Of a stretch of DNA of 64,000 bases, positions 29,600 through 38,564 are shown piece after piece (position 1 is the first letter of the stretch; every line of letters begins with the position of its first letter). The translations under genes were made by a program, and so were the position numbers. Under the pieces are notes generated by a model, which saw nothing but the letters and a program-made list of their open reading frames with translations, searched no databases and was not told the DNA's origin. Source of the DNA: Rhodobiaceae bacterium. GTDB taxonomy: Bacteria > Pseudomonadota > Alphaproteobacteria > Rhizobiales > JAKPQE01. The stretch spans positions 1 to 64,000 of the forward strand of contig JANQEG010000009.1 in NCBI GenBank assembly GCA_028278505.1, written 5' to 3'.

Positions 29600-30235
29600 C
29601 TAAAGCGCCTCCCCCAATCCCGCGATCACCCCCCGTAACTCCTCCATTCCCGCGCCGGTGACGCTCGAGGTGACAAGAATTTCGGGAAACGCCGCGGGGC
29701 GTTTGGCGATCGCCGCCCGCGTAGCCGCGATCACCTTTGCCAGTTCGCCCGGTTTCGGCTTGTCGGCCTTGGTCAGCACGATCTGGTAGGTGACGGCGGC
29801 CTCGTCCATCAGCGTCATCACCGCCTCGTCATTGGCCTTCACCCCGTGGCGGGCGTCGATCAGCAGGAAGACGCGGCGCAGATTGACGCGGCCGCGCAAG
29901 TAATCGCGGATGAGCCCGGTCCACGCCGCCACCGTTTTCTTGGGCGCCGCCGCATAGCCATAACCAGGCATGTCGACGAGCGTCAGGCCGGGCGGGCCGG
30001 CAAAGAAGATGAGCCCCTGCGTCCGGCCCGGCGTGTTGGAGGTGCGCGCCAGCGATTTCTGGCCGGTCAGTGCGTTGATGAGGCTCGACTTGCCGACATT
30101 GGAGCGTCCGGCAAACGCCACCTCGACCGCGTCCGACGGCGGCAAATCGGCGACCGCCCGGATTTCGAGCGCGAACGACCAGGCCTGCGCAAAGAGTTTT
30201 CGCGCGGTCTCCGTTGCGGGTGAGGTTTCGGGCAT
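29600..30235 (-). CDS. yihA: Ribosome biogenesis GTPase YihA/EngB
   Basis: 211 residues. The Walker A motif '[15 protein letters not shown]' (G1), the switch '[13 protein letters not shown]' (G2), '[10 protein letters not shown]' (G3) and 'LTKADK' (G4) identify the EngB/YsxC GTPase, which assists 50S subunit assembly. Order after yidC is that of other Hyphomicrobiales, but here 505 bases of repeat-containing DNA separate the two, where the genes are usually close. Confidence 0.96.
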   Translation of the reverse strand: MPETSPATETARKLFAQAWSFALEIRAVADLPPSDAVEVAFAGRSNVGKSSLINALTGQKSLARTSNTPGRTQGLIFFAGPPGLTLVDMPGYGYAAAPKKTVAAWTGLIRDYLRGRVNLRRVFLLIDARHGVKANDEAVMTLMDEAAVTYQIVLTKADKPKPGELAKVIAATRAAIAKRPAAFPEILVTSSVTGAGMEELRGVIAGLGEAL

Positions 30236-30740
30236 CGTCGGCCTTCAGAAACGTCGGGACGAGGCGCCGGCCGGCGCGACCCCGGTATATCACGGTTGGC
30301 GGTCCCGTTGCGCCCGCACGCCCGCATCCCCTCCGACGCACTAAGGGATTCATACGTTTTGCCGATTTACGACGCTTATGGGCGCAAGAAGAACCTCTTG
30401 GCACCTCACCCGCGAAAGCGGGTGTCCATTGGCCGTTCCGCCACTGTTAGCGCTTGTTTTGTCAGTCGATTCTTCAATCCGCAACAGCCGAGGATAGTGC
30501 GTATCGAGGGGATAATTGGATTCCCGCTTTCGCGGGAAAGGTGGATAAAGGCAAGGCCACGCCAACTAACCATCGCATCATTTCGGCGATGTTAGAACAG
30601 GGATATTTCCTGAAATCCGAGGCGTTGAACGATCGATCGATGTCGTGGCCGTATCTGGCTAAACACGATAGCGCCTACGCGGGAATGACGACCTCATTCG
30701 CGGGAATGACGAGCGTGTCGGGACGGCTCGGACAAACCGC
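30236..30740. repeat. Repeat-laden intergenic region between yihA and yidC
   Basis: 505 bases with no plausible gene. Palindromic units are CACCCGCGAAAGCGGGTGTC (about 30408) followed by CATTGG, and GGATTCCCGCTTTCGCGGGA (about 30520) followed by AAGGTGG. A tandem pair of 'CGCGGGAATGACGA' sits at about 30677-30711. They are related to the units at 38.3 and 43.8 kb. yihA promoter elements must also lie here but are not distinct. Confidence 0.6.
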
Positions 30741-32600
30741 CTATGAGGCGCCGGCGTCCTTCTTCGAGCGCTTTTTGAACAGGCCCACCAGATTGTCCCA
30801 CAGCTCGATCTTCACCCCCTGGCGCTTCATGATCACCATCTGCTGGAGGATCGACAGGAAGTTGTTCCAGGTCCAGTAGATGACGAGGCCGGCCGGGAAC
30901 GGTGCCAGGATGAAGGTGAAGATCACCGGCATCCAGGTGAAGATCGAGGCCTGTATCGGATCGGTCGGCGTCGGGTTCAGCCGCATCTGCAGGAACATGG
31001 TCGCGCCCATGATCAGCGGCCAGATGCCGATCATCAGGAACTCGGGCGGCGTCCACGGGACCAGGCCGAACAGGTTGAAGATCGTCGTCGGATCGCGCGC
31101 GGCAAGGTCGTGCACCCAGCCGAAGAACGGCGCGTGGCGCATTTCGATGGTGACGAACAGCACCTTGTAGAGGGCGAAGAAGACCGGGATCTGCACCACG
31201 ATCGGCAGGCAGCCGGACAGCGGATTGATCTTTTCCTTCTTGTAGAGTTCCATCAGCGCCTGCTGCTGGCGCTGCTTGTCGTCCTTGAAGCGCTCCTGGA
31301 TCTCCTTCATCGCCGGCTGCACCAGCTTCATCCGGCTCATCGACACGTAGGATTTGTTGGCGAGCGGGAAGAAGACCAGCTTGACCAGCACGGTCACCGC
31401 CAGGATGGCGACGCCGAAATTGCCGAACAGGCGGAAGAACCAGTCGATGATGTAGAACAGCGGCTTGGTCATGAAATAGAACCAGCCCCAGTCGATCAGA
31501 AGATCGAAGCGTTCCAGCCCGAAGGTGTCGTTATAGCCGTCGACCGTCGCCGTTTCCTTGGCGCCGGCAAAGAGCATGCTCGAAATGGTCGCGGTTCCGC
31601 CCGCCGGCACCGTGCGGCCCTTGCCGAGAAAGTCGGACTGGTAGGTGTCGAGGCCGTTGCGCTGGCGGTAGGTGAAGCGGGCGTCAAACGCGGTATCCGC
31701 CGACGGCACCATCGTCGTCGCCCAGTATTTGTCGGTGAAGCCGAGCCAGCCCTTGCCAATGTCGCGGTGGGCGATCTCCGGGGTTTCCTGCACGTCGTCA
31801 TAGTCGATCTCGGTCAGGCCTTCTTCGCCGAGCACGCCGATCAGGCCTTCGTGCAGGATGTAGAAGCCGGTCGTCTCCGGCGTGCCGGTGCGCGAGATCA
31901 GGCCGTAGGGGTAAAGCGTCACCGCCTCGGTGCCGGTGTTCTCCACGGTCTGCTCGATCGTGAACAAATACTTGTCGTCGATCGAGATCTTGCGGCGGAA
32001 TTTGAGCCCGGCGCCATTGTCCCAGGCGAGCACCACCGGCGCCCCCGGCGTCAGCGTGTTGCCGCGCTCGACCGTCCATTCGGTGTCCGCCGCCGGCACG
32101 GCGACGGTGCGGCCCGGATCGGCGACCCAGCCGTAATCGGCGTAATAGGAGGTGGCGCTGCCGGCCGGCGACAGAAGCACGATGTTGGCGCTGTCGGGAT
32201 CGACCGTCTCGCGGTAGTTCTTCAGGCTGACATCGTCGATGCGCCCGCCCTTCAGATTGATCGACCCGGAAAGCGACGGCGTGTCGATCGTCACCCGGGC
32301 GTCGGCGGTCAGCACGGCCTCGCGCGGCGGCGCCGGCTCGACCCCCGTCGGCGCGGTCGCCGCCGGTGCCGGGCCGGTCGGCGTCGGCGCATCGGGGCTC
32401 GGCACGGCCGTGTCCCGGGTGGCCGGTGCCGTCGGCGCCTGAGCGCCGTCGGTGCCGTCCGGCTGGGCCTGCTGCTGCGCCTCGATGGCGGCGCGCTCGC
32501 GCTGCGCTTCGATCTTCGGGCCGGCGACAAAGAACTGCCAGGCGACCAGGACGATGATCGAAAGCGCGATCGCCATCAGATAGTTGCGGTTTTCGTCCAT
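30741..32600 (-). CDS. yidC: Membrane protein insertase YidC
   Basis: 619 residues. An N-terminal membrane anchor (MDENRNYLMAIALSIIVLVAWQFF) is followed by a Pro/Ala/Thr-rich linker (about 45-100), the large periplasmic beta domain of Gram-negative YidC (about 105-360), and then the conserved five-helix insertase core, with 'FGVAILAVTVLVKLVFFPLANKSY', 'MKEIQERFKDDKQ' and 'NPLSGCLPIVVQIPVFFALYKVL'. It inserts inner-membrane proteins with or without SecYEG. It lies downstream of rnpA with nine bases between, in the classic rpmH-rnpA-yidC order. Confidence 0.98.
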   Translation of the reverse strand: MDENRNYLMAIALSIIVLVAWQFFVAGPKIEAQRERAAIEAQQQAQPDGTDGAQAPTAPATRDTAVPSPDAPTPTGPAPAATAPTGVEPAPPREAVLTADARVTIDTPSLSGSINLKGGRIDDVSLKNYRETVDPDSANIVLLSPAGSATSYYADYGWVADPGRTVAVPAADTEWTVERGNTLTPGAPVVLAWDNGAGLKFRRKISIDDKYLFTIEQTVENTGTEAVTLYPYGLISRTGTPETTGFYILHEGLIGVLGEEGLTEIDYDDVQETPEIAHRDIGKGWLGFTDKYWATTMVPSADTAFDARFTYRQRNGLDTYQSDFLGKGRTVPAGGTATISSMLFAGAKETATVDGYNDTFGLERFDLLIDWGWFYFMTKPLFYIIDWFFRLFGNFGVAILAVTVLVKLVFFPLANKSYVSMSRMKLVQPAMKEIQERFKDDKQRQQQALMELYKKEKINPLSGCLPIVVQIPVFFALYKVLFVTIEMRHAPFFGWVHDLAARDPTTIFNLFGLVPWTPPEFLMIGIWPLIMGATMFLQMRLNPTPTDPIQASIFTWMPVIFTFILAPFPAGLVIYWTWNNFLSILQQMVIMKRQGVKIELWDNLVGLFKKRSKKDAGAS

Positions 32601-32609
32601 CGGCGCTGC

Positions 32610-32963
32610 TCAGGCGTTTGCGGGTTGGCGGCCGGCTCCGTGCACCCGCCGGAGGCAGGCGTCGAGATCCCGGCGGATCGTCTCGAAAGGGGCGGAAAGC
32701 GCGGCGCGGCGGCCGATCACCACATAATCGTGGCCGGTGCGCATCCTGCGGTCGGCAATTTCGGCCACCGCCGCCTTGAGCCGCCGGCGCATGCGGTTGC
32801 GCTCGACTGCGCCACCGGTGCGTTTGGTCACGGTGAAGCCGATTCGCGCCGGGCCGGTCTCATTCTCCGAGCGGCGCCGGCATTGCAGCACCAGGGTCTT
32901 GCGGGCGCAACGCTCCGCCTTAGCCGCAGCCCGGAAATCGGCGCGCTTCTTAAGACGGATCAT
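32610..32963 (-). CDS. rnpA: Ribonuclease P protein component
   Basis: 117 residues from ATG 32963 (MIRLKKRADFRAA), the start expected for the family. A longer frame upstream reads through the rpmH region and is not plausible. The RNR motif 'GGAVERNRMRRRLKAAV' binds the RNase P RNA for 5' maturation of tRNAs. Basic throughout. Sits 62 bases after rpmH. Confidence 0.95.
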   Translation of the reverse strand: MIRLKKRADFRAAAKAERCARKTLVLQCRRRSENETGPARIGFTVTKRTGGAVERNRMRRRLKAAVAEIADRRMRTGHDYVVIGRRAALSAPFETIRRDLDACLRRVHGAGRQPANA

Positions 32964-33025
32964 TGGCCCTCCGTGGCGCCGGCGAAATGCGCGGGAAAGG
33001 GTAGGGAGCCGTGCCTCGTGACCCT

Positions 33026-33160
33026 TCAGGCCGACAGCCGCTTGCGGCCGCGGGCACGGCGTGTCGCGATGATCCGGCGGCCGCCCTTGGTCGCCATCCG
33101 GGCGCGGAAACCGTGGCGCCGCTTGCGCACCAGCTTGCTCGGTTGAAAGGTCCGTTTCAT
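33026..33160 (-). CDS. rpmH: 50S ribosomal protein L34
   Basis: 44 residues, read directly from the sequence: [18 protein letters not shown]..., ending in 'RGRKRLSA'. This is a complete and typical L34. It is the first gene of rpmH-rnpA-yidC and is preceded by a good promoter at 33299-33328. Confidence 0.98.
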   Translation of the reverse strand: MKRTFQPSKLVRKRRHGFRARMATKGGRRIIATRRARGRKRLSA

Positions 33161-33482
33161 AGGTCGTCTCCGCCCGGGGCGGCTCCTTCAAGAAAATCGT
33201 CGCATTTTGCACGGATGCGGGACCCGCATCGCCCCGTCGCAGACGGCCCTGACTGCACGAACGGGAGACATCGATGCACGATGCCCAGTCGAGCCGGGCT
33301 TATACGGGACAGAGCACGGGCAAGTCAACGTAAAGCGGCGTCGCGGCAGGCAATCCGATGGCGCTCACACGGCCGTGATCGGGCGTGGCGATTTGATCAA
33401 CTCCCGGTGAAGCCGGGGATTTGTCGCATCGCGGACTGTAGAGTGCCGCCGAAACCGGCAGAACCCCAAGGCGACGGGAACG
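33161..33482. other. Divergent region between rpmH and the DUF547 gene
   Basis: 322 bases. It holds the rpmH promoter. A GGCGATTTGATCAACTCCCG stretch near 33384 contains TTGATCAA, but without the spacer of an FNR site. The promoter of the DUF547 operon is not evident. Confidence 0.4.
33299..33328 (-). promoter_or_regulatory. Sigma-70-type promoter for rpmH-rnpA-yidC
   Basis: On the minus strand TTGACT (-35) and TATAAG (-10) are separated by 18 bases, about 140 bases upstream of the rpmH ATG. It is the best consensus match noticed in the window, as expected for a ribosomal protein operon. Confidence 0.65.
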
Positions 33483-34331
33483 ATGGACACTCTCCCAGGC
33501 GATTTTCTGCGAAGCCGCCGCCATGTCGTCGGCGGATTGGCGGCCGCCCTCGTCGTCGCCGCGCTGCCGGCCGCGCCGGCCTATGCCGCCGGGCTCGCCG
33601 CAAGATTCGCCCCGGCCGGTCGTTCCACGATCGAGGTCGATCACGGTCCCTGGGCAACGCTGCTCGACCGCTATCTCGTCGCCGGCGCCGACGGCATCAA
33701 CCGGATCGCCTATCGCGCCTTCAAGGCCGGCGGTAAATCGACGCTCTCCGCCTATCTTGAGGCGCTGCAGACGGTTGATCCGCGCCGGCTCGATCGCGCC
33801 GATCAGGCGGCGTTCTGGATCAATCTCTACAATGCCGCCACGGTCGCCGTGGTGATCGATCGTTATCCGGTCGCCTCGATCCGCGACATCAATCTCGGCG
33901 GCAGCCTCATCGGCCGCGGACCCTGGCGCAAGAAGCTGGTGACGGTCGCCGGCACCGCGCTCTCCCTCGACGATATTGAGCACAGGATCCTGCGCCCCGG
34001 TCTCGGCGAGCCCCGCATCCACTACGCCGTCAATTGTGCCGCAATCTCCTGCCCCAATCTGCAGCCGCGCGCCTTCACCGGCGCCACGATCGAAAAACTC
34101 CTCGCGGCCGGCGCCCGCGCCTATGTTAATCATCGCCGCGGGCTTCGCGTCGAAGCGGGTCGTATTTACGCTTCCTCGATCTACGACTGGTATGCTGCGG
34201 ACTTCGGCGGCGTCACCGGCGTCCGCCGTCATTGGCGCCGCTACGCGGAACCCGGTCTAGCCGCGGCGGTAAAGAAGGCCGGCGGCAGCATCGAATACGG
34301 CTATGATTGGAGCCTGAACGATGCCGGTTGA
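33483..34331 (+). CDS. DUF547-domain exported protein
   Basis: 282 residues. An N-terminal 'RSRRHVVGGLAAALVVAALPAAPAYA' looks like a signal peptide with twin arginines, so export by Tat or Sec is likely. The body follows the DUF547 pattern: 'RIAYRAFKAG', 'AFWINLYNAATVAVVIDRYP', 'LGGSLIGRGPWRKKLVTVAGTALSLDDIEH' and 'HYAVNCAAISCPNL'. Its biochemical function is unknown; the conserved Cys-rich strip recalls a protease-like fold but activity is unproven. It overlaps the next gene by 11 bases, so it begins a four-gene operon of unknown role. Confidence 0.85.
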   Translation: MDTLPGDFLRSRRHVVGGLAAALVVAALPAAPAYAAGLAARFAPAGRSTIEVDHGPWATLLDRYLVAGADGINRIAYRAFKAGGKSTLSAYLEALQTVDPRRLDRADQAAFWINLYNAATVAVVIDRYPVASIRDINLGGSLIGRGPWRKKLVTVAGTALSLDDIEHRILRPGLGEPRIHYAVNCAAISCPNLQPRAFTGATIEKLLAAGARAYVNHRRGLRVEAGRIYASSIYDWYAADFGGVTGVRRHWRRYAEPGLAAAVKKAGGSIEYGYDWSLNDAG

Positions 34332-35130
34332 ACCTGAAGAGGCGGTCGTGGACGAACCAGCGATGAAGCGGTCGGGACCATCAGGCGCTGCACTCGCCCG
34401 GCGCTGGGCGCCGCTGGCGGTCATCGTCGCGGCCATGGCGTTCGCGTTTGCCATGGGCTGGCACCGCTATCTGTCGCTGTCGACGCTGATCGAGAACCGG
34501 GAAATGCTGGTCGACTTCGTCGATACTCATCTCGTCGCCGCGCTCGCCGCCTATTTCGCCATCTATGTCGTTTCCGTCGCCCTTTCGCTTCCGGGCGCCG
34601 TGTTCCTGACCATTGCCGGCGGGTTCCTGTTCGGCTGGCTGCTCGCCGGTGTCGTCACCGTGGTCGCGGCGACGATCGGCGCCACCGGCCTCTTTCTCGC
34701 CGCCCGCACCTCGATCGGCCACGGCCTTGTCGAGCGCGCCGGCCCGTGGGCGGCCAAGCTCGCCGACGGATTTCGCCGCGGCGCCTTCAACTATCTGCTG
34801 TTTCTGCGGCTGGTGCCGCTGTTTCCGTTCTGGCTGGTCAATCTCGCCCCGGCCATGTTCGGCGTCGGCCTGCCGACCTATTTCGCCGCCACCGCGCTCG
34901 GCATCCTGCCGGGCACCTTCGCCTTCTGTTTCATCGGCTCGGGCCTCGACAGCGTCATCGCCGCCCAGCGCGAGGCCAACGCCGCGTGCATGAGCGATCC
35001 CGATTGCGAGGTCTCGATCGATCCGGGGGCGCTGCTGACAACGGAAATGCTCGTCGCCTTCGTCGCGCTCGGCATCGTTGCGCTGATCCCGGTGGCGCTC
35101 AGGCATTGGCGCGGCAAGGGAGAGGGCTGA
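34321..35130 (+). CDS. VTT-domain (TVP38/TMEM64, DedA-like) membrane protein
   Basis: 269 residues. About six membrane helices. The VTT core runs from 'AALAAYFAIYVVSVALSLPGAVFLTIAGGFLFG' to 'FNYLLFLRLVPLFPFWLVNLAPAMFGV' and 'YFAATALGILPGTFAFCFIGSGLD'. The 'LRLVPLFPFWLVN' re-entrant segment carries the conserved Arg of the family, and the last helix is at about 242-262. Relatives act as lipid scramblases or flippases, or affect membrane potential. VTT genes are often next to or fused with flavin disulfide oxidoreductases, as here. Confidence 0.9.
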   Translation: MPVEPEEAVVDEPAMKRSGPSGAALARRWAPLAVIVAAMAFAFAMGWHRYLSLSTLIENREMLVDFVDTHLVAALAAYFAIYVVSVALSLPGAVFLTIAGGFLFGWLLAGVVTVVAATIGATGLFLAARTSIGHGLVERAGPWAAKLADGFRRGAFNYLLFLRLVPLFPFWLVNLAPAMFGVGLPTYFAATALGILPGTFAFCFIGSGLDSVIAAQREANAACMSDPDCEVSIDPGALLTTEMLVAFVALGIVALIPVALRHWRGKGEG

Positions 35131-35176
35131 GTGCGGTGACCGCGGCTTTTTGCGCGGCGGAGGGGAATGCGCGCCG

Positions 35177-36604
35177 ATGACTGAACTCCTCTCCCCCGAC
35201 ATCTGCGTCATCGGCGCCGGCTCGGGCGGCCTGACCACGGCGGCAGCCGCCGCCGCCTTCGGTGTGCCGGTGGTGCTGATCGAAAAGCACAAAATGGGCG
35301 GCGACTGCCTCAATTTCGGCTGCGTGCCGTCAAAGGCGCTGATCGCCGCCGCCAAGAAGGCGCATCTTATCGGCAAGGCGCCTGAATTCGGCGTCTCGGC
35401 CGGCCCGGCCGAGATCGACTATGGCCGCGTGCACGACCACATCCACGAGGTGATCGCCGCGATCGCGCCGAACGATTCGGTGGAACGGTTTACCGGTCTC
35501 GGCGTCCGCGTCATCGAGGCCGCCGGCCGCTTCGTCGCCCCGGACCGGGTGATTGCCGGCGATGTCGAGATCCGCGCGCGCCGCTTCGTCGTCGCCACCG
35601 GCTCCTCCCCTGCGGTGCCGCCGATACCGGGTCTCGACGGCGTTCCCTATCTGACCAATGAGAGCGTCTTCGACCTGACGGCGCTGCCCGATCGGCTGAT
35701 CATTGTCGGCGGCGGCCCGATCGGCATCGAACTGGCCCAGGCCTTCAACCGGCTGGGCAGCAAGGTCGTCGTGCTCGAGGCCTTGACCGCGCTCGCCAAG
35801 GACGATCCGGAGATGGCCGGCATCGTCCTCGGTGCGGTCCGCGGCGAAGGCGTCGCGCTGCGCGAGGGCGTCAAGGTCACCGCGGTGGAAAAGGTCGGCG
35901 ACGGCGTCCGCGTCACCATCGAGGGCGGCCACGGCCCCGATCAGATCGACGGCACGGCGCTGCTCGTTGCCGCCGGCCGCAAGCCCAATGTCGACGGGCT
36001 CGGGCTGGAGGCGGCCGGTATCGCCCACGACCGGCGCGGCGTGACCGTCGATCGCGGCCTGCGCACGACCAATCGGCGCGTCTATGCCATCGGCGATGTC
36101 GCCGGCGGCTTCCAGTTCACCCATGTTGCCGGCTATCACGCCGGGCTCGTCGTCCGCTCGATCCTGTTCCGGCTGCCGATCCGCGAAAACCGCGACATCA
36201 TACCGTGGGCCACCTATACCGACCCGGAACTCGCCCATGTCGGCCTGAGCGAAAGCGAGGCCCGGGCGCGCCTCGGCGACGGCGTCCGCGTGCTCACCTG
36301 GCCGTTTCACGAAAACGACCGCGCCCAGACCGAGCGCGACACACGCGGCAAGGTCAAGGTGGTGACGACGAAACGCGGGCGCATCGTCGGCGCCACCATC
36401 GTCGGTGCGGCGGCGGGCGAGATGATCAGCCTCTACGCCCTGGCGATATCGCAAAAGCTCAAGGTCTCCGCCTTTACCGGCTTCGTTGCGCCCTATCCGA
36501 CCCGGGCCGAGATCACCAAGCGGGTCGCGGTCACCTATTACACGCCGAGTTTGACGAACCCCTGGATCGCCCGCATTATTTCCCTTCTCAGGCGGTTGGG
36601 GTGA
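35177..36604 (+). CDS. FAD-dependent pyridine nucleotide-disulfide oxidoreductase
   Basis: 475 residues from ATG 35177 (GGAGGGG upstream). FAD motif 'DICVIGAGSGGL' at 8-19; redox-active disulfide C44/C49 in 'GGDCLNFGCVPSK'; NAD(P) motif 'IIVGGGPIGIELAQAF'; second FAD motif 'VYAIGDVAGG'. It resembles MerA and lipoamide dehydrogenase, but the C-terminal active-site His-Pro is replaced ('FVAPYPTRAEITKR'), there is no C-terminal vicinal Cys pair and no NmerA domain. It is therefore not a mercuric reductase in the usual sense. Electron acceptor is unknown. It follows the VTT gene by 46 bases. Confidence 0.85.
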   Translation: MTELLSPDICVIGAGSGGLTTAAAAAAFGVPVVLIEKHKMGGDCLNFGCVPSKALIAAAKKAHLIGKAPEFGVSAGPAEIDYGRVHDHIHEVIAAIAPNDSVERFTGLGVRVIEAAGRFVAPDRVIAGDVEIRARRFVVATGSSPAVPPIPGLDGVPYLTNESVFDLTALPDRLIIVGGGPIGIELAQAFNRLGSKVVVLEALTALAKDDPEMAGIVLGAVRGEGVALREGVKVTAVEKVGDGVRVTIEGGHGPDQIDGTALLVAAGRKPNVDGLGLEAAGIAHDRRGVTVDRGLRTTNRRVYAIGDVAGGFQFTHVAGYHAGLVVRSILFRLPIRENRDIIPWATYTDPELAHVGLSESEARARLGDGVRVLTWPFHENDRAQTERDTRGKVKVVTTKRGRIVGATIVGAAAGEMISLYALAISQKLKVSAFTGFVAPYPTRAEITKRVAVTYYTPSLTNPWIARIISLLRRLG

Positions 36605-36634
36605 GCCGGGCGGAAACCGCGCGGGACCTTGACA

Positions 36635-38119
36635 ATGAGCGACCAACCGAACGACCTCCCAAAAGCAGCGAAGCCCGAATCCGTCCGCCGGCCGGCGATC
36701 GGGCTTTCCGGCAAGCTGCTGCTGCTGACCGTCGTTTTCGTGATGCTGAGCGAGGTGCTGATCTACGTCCCCTCGATCGCCAATTTCCGCATGACCTGGC
36801 TGCGCGACCGGATCAAGACGGCCGAACTTGCCGCGATCGTGCTGAAATCGTCGACGGCGGACGAGATGGTCACGGAGCGGCTGCGCCGCGACATGCTGGC
36901 GACGATCGGGGCGAAGGCGGTCGTGGTGCGCGATGGCGGCATGCGCCGGCTGCTGGCCATGTCCGACATGCCGCCGCCGGTCGGTCTTCATGTCGATCTG
37001 CGCGAGAACGCGGTCTGGCGGCCGATTGCCGATGCCTTTTCGACGCTGGTCCACGGCCGCACGCGCACGATCCGGGTGATTGCCGCAACGCCGCAGAGCG
37101 GCGAGCTCATCGAACTCGTGCTCGACGAGGCGCCGCTGCGCGACGCCATGCTGCGCTATTCGGTCAACATCCTGGCGCTGTCGCTGATCATTTCGGTGAT
37201 GACCGCGACCCTCGTCTATCTCAGCCTCAACTGGCTGCTGGTGCGGCCGATGCGGCGGCTGACGACGGCCATGGACAGGTTCAGCGCGGCGCCCGAAGAC
37301 GCCGAGCATTTGATCGAGCCGAGCGGCCGCGGCGATGAGATCGGCGTCGCCGAAACCCGGCTTGCGGACATGCAGCGCCAGCTCGTCGGGATGCTCAAGC
37401 AGCAGCGCCGGCTCGCCGCGCTCGGCCTGGCGGTGTCGAAGATCAACCACGATCTGCGCAACATTCTCGCCGCCGCGCAGCTGTTCTCCGATCGCATCTC
37501 GGCGCTGCCCGATCCGACCGTGCAGCGTTTTGCGCCGAAACTGATCGCCACCCTCGACCGCGCCATCGCCTTCTGCCAGTCGACGCTGACCTATGGCAGC
37601 GTCCAGGAGGCGCCGCCGGAACGCCGGCTGATCAATCTGAACCGGCTGGTCGCCGATGTCGCCGACGTGCTCGGCCTGCGCGATCATCCCTCGATCGGTT
37701 TCGACAATCTGGTCGCCGACGACCTCGAAATCGATGCCGATCCCGATCAGCTGTTCCGGGTTCTGATCAATCTGTCGCGCAACGCCATGCAGGCGCTCGA
37801 GGGCACCGACGACCCGGCGCTGGTCAAACGGCTGACGGTGTCGGCCGAACGCACCGGAACGGTCATCGCCGTGCGCGTCGCCGACACCGGCCCCGGCGTG
37901 CCGGAAAAGGCGCGCGAGCATTTGTTCCAGGCGTTCCAGGGATCGGTCCGCCCCGGCGGCACCGGCCTCGGACTGGCGATCGCCGCCGAACTGGTCCGCG
38001 CTCATGGCGGCGCCATCCGGCTGCTCGACGGCGGCCCCGGCGCGGCCTTCGAATTCACCCTGCCCGACCGGCCCATCGATCTGGACAGCGCCCGCCGCGA
38101 TGCCAATATCGGACGGTAA
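36635..38119 (+). CDS. Membrane sensor histidine kinase
   Basis: 494 residues from ATG 36635. TM1 at about 27-46, a periplasmic sensing region of about 125 residues, and TM2 at about 174-203. Then come HAMP ('RPMRRLTTAMDRF') and the H-box 'SKINHDLRNILAA' with H272. The ATPase domain follows: N-box 'LINLSRNAMQAL', G1 'VADTGPGVPEKAREHLF' and G2 'GGTGLGLAIA'. No partner regulator is in the operon. The nearest is the LuxR-type response regulator at 39323-40036, beyond one SDR gene. It is 30 bases after the flavoprotein, so likely cotranscribed, and it may sense a redox or envelope signal linked to that operon (inference). Confidence 0.9.
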   Translation: MSDQPNDLPKAAKPESVRRPAIGLSGKLLLLTVVFVMLSEVLIYVPSIANFRMTWLRDRIKTAELAAIVLKSSTADEMVTERLRRDMLATIGAKAVVVRDGGMRRLLAMSDMPPPVGLHVDLRENAVWRPIADAFSTLVHGRTRTIRVIAATPQSGELIELVLDEAPLRDAMLRYSVNILALSLIISVMTATLVYLSLNWLLVRPMRRLTTAMDRFSAAPEDAEHLIEPSGRGDEIGVAETRLADMQRQLVGMLKQQRRLAALGLAVSKINHDLRNILAAAQLFSDRISALPDPTVQRFAPKLIATLDRAIAFCQSTLTYGSVQEAPPERRLINLNRLVADVADVLGLRDHPSIGFDNLVADDLEIDADPDQLFRVLINLSRNAMQALEGTDDPALVKRLTVSAERTGTVIAVRVADTGPGVPEKAREHLFQAFQGSVRPGGTGLGLAIAAELVRAHGGAIRLLDGGPGAAFEFTLPDRPIDLDSARRDANIGR

Positions 38120-38564
38120 GAGGGTCTTGCCCTCAAAGTGAAGCGCCTGATTGCATCTCCTGCCGTTGCCTGGCCGTCCGGCAATCCGCTTCCGGCCGAT
38201 GCCCGGCCTTGCGGCCCGCAAATTTCGCCGTCGCGACACGGCCTGCCACCGGCATACCGTGCTGAGCGGGGTAATGGGTCCCCGCTTCCGCGGGGACTGT
38301 GTGTCGTGGAACCTCAGAGATCACCAATCTCCACCTTCCCCGCGCAAGCGGGGAACCATTGGCGGAGCCGGAAGCATAAATTAATCAGAGTGTTGTCGAA
38401 GAATCACCATCGTCCATATCGTCACGGCAAACCGGACCACATGAGCCGCGCGATCCGTATCCGATGCGCGACTGCCCGGATTGCCGCGCCAATCGTGAAA
38501 CAGAATTGATTCAGACAAACCATGAAAGACTCTATATCCTAAGGCAATTGCGAAAGGCGCCGAG
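38120..38564. repeat. Intergenic region with palindromic repeats
   Basis: 445 bases, no gene seen. Two units, one at about 38254-38300 with GGGTCCCCGCTTCCGCGGGGAC and one at about 38330-38362 with CCTTCCCCGCGCAAGCGGGGAA, recur in inverted orientation at 43785-43835 and 43892-43924. The rest, from 38370 on, is unremarkable and leads to the SDR gene. Confidence 0.65.

Noticed and set aside
33384-33403. FNR-type site TTGATCAA before the DUF547 operon
   Set aside because: The two halves are directly fused; FNR/FixK boxes need TTGAT-N4-ATCAA.
35177-36604. Mercuric reductase and a mercury-resistance locus
   Set aside because: No C-terminal Cys pair, no NmerA domain, no merT/merP/merR nearby. VTT pairing fits another role.
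35330-38239. A 969-codon open frame on the minus strand opposite the flavoprotein and kinase genes
   Set aside because: Arg/Asp/His-rich composition with no domain, antisense to two clear genes. Long antisense frames are common in GC-rich DNA; similar ones opposite ppdK, the Mo subunit and nadA were dropped for the same reason.
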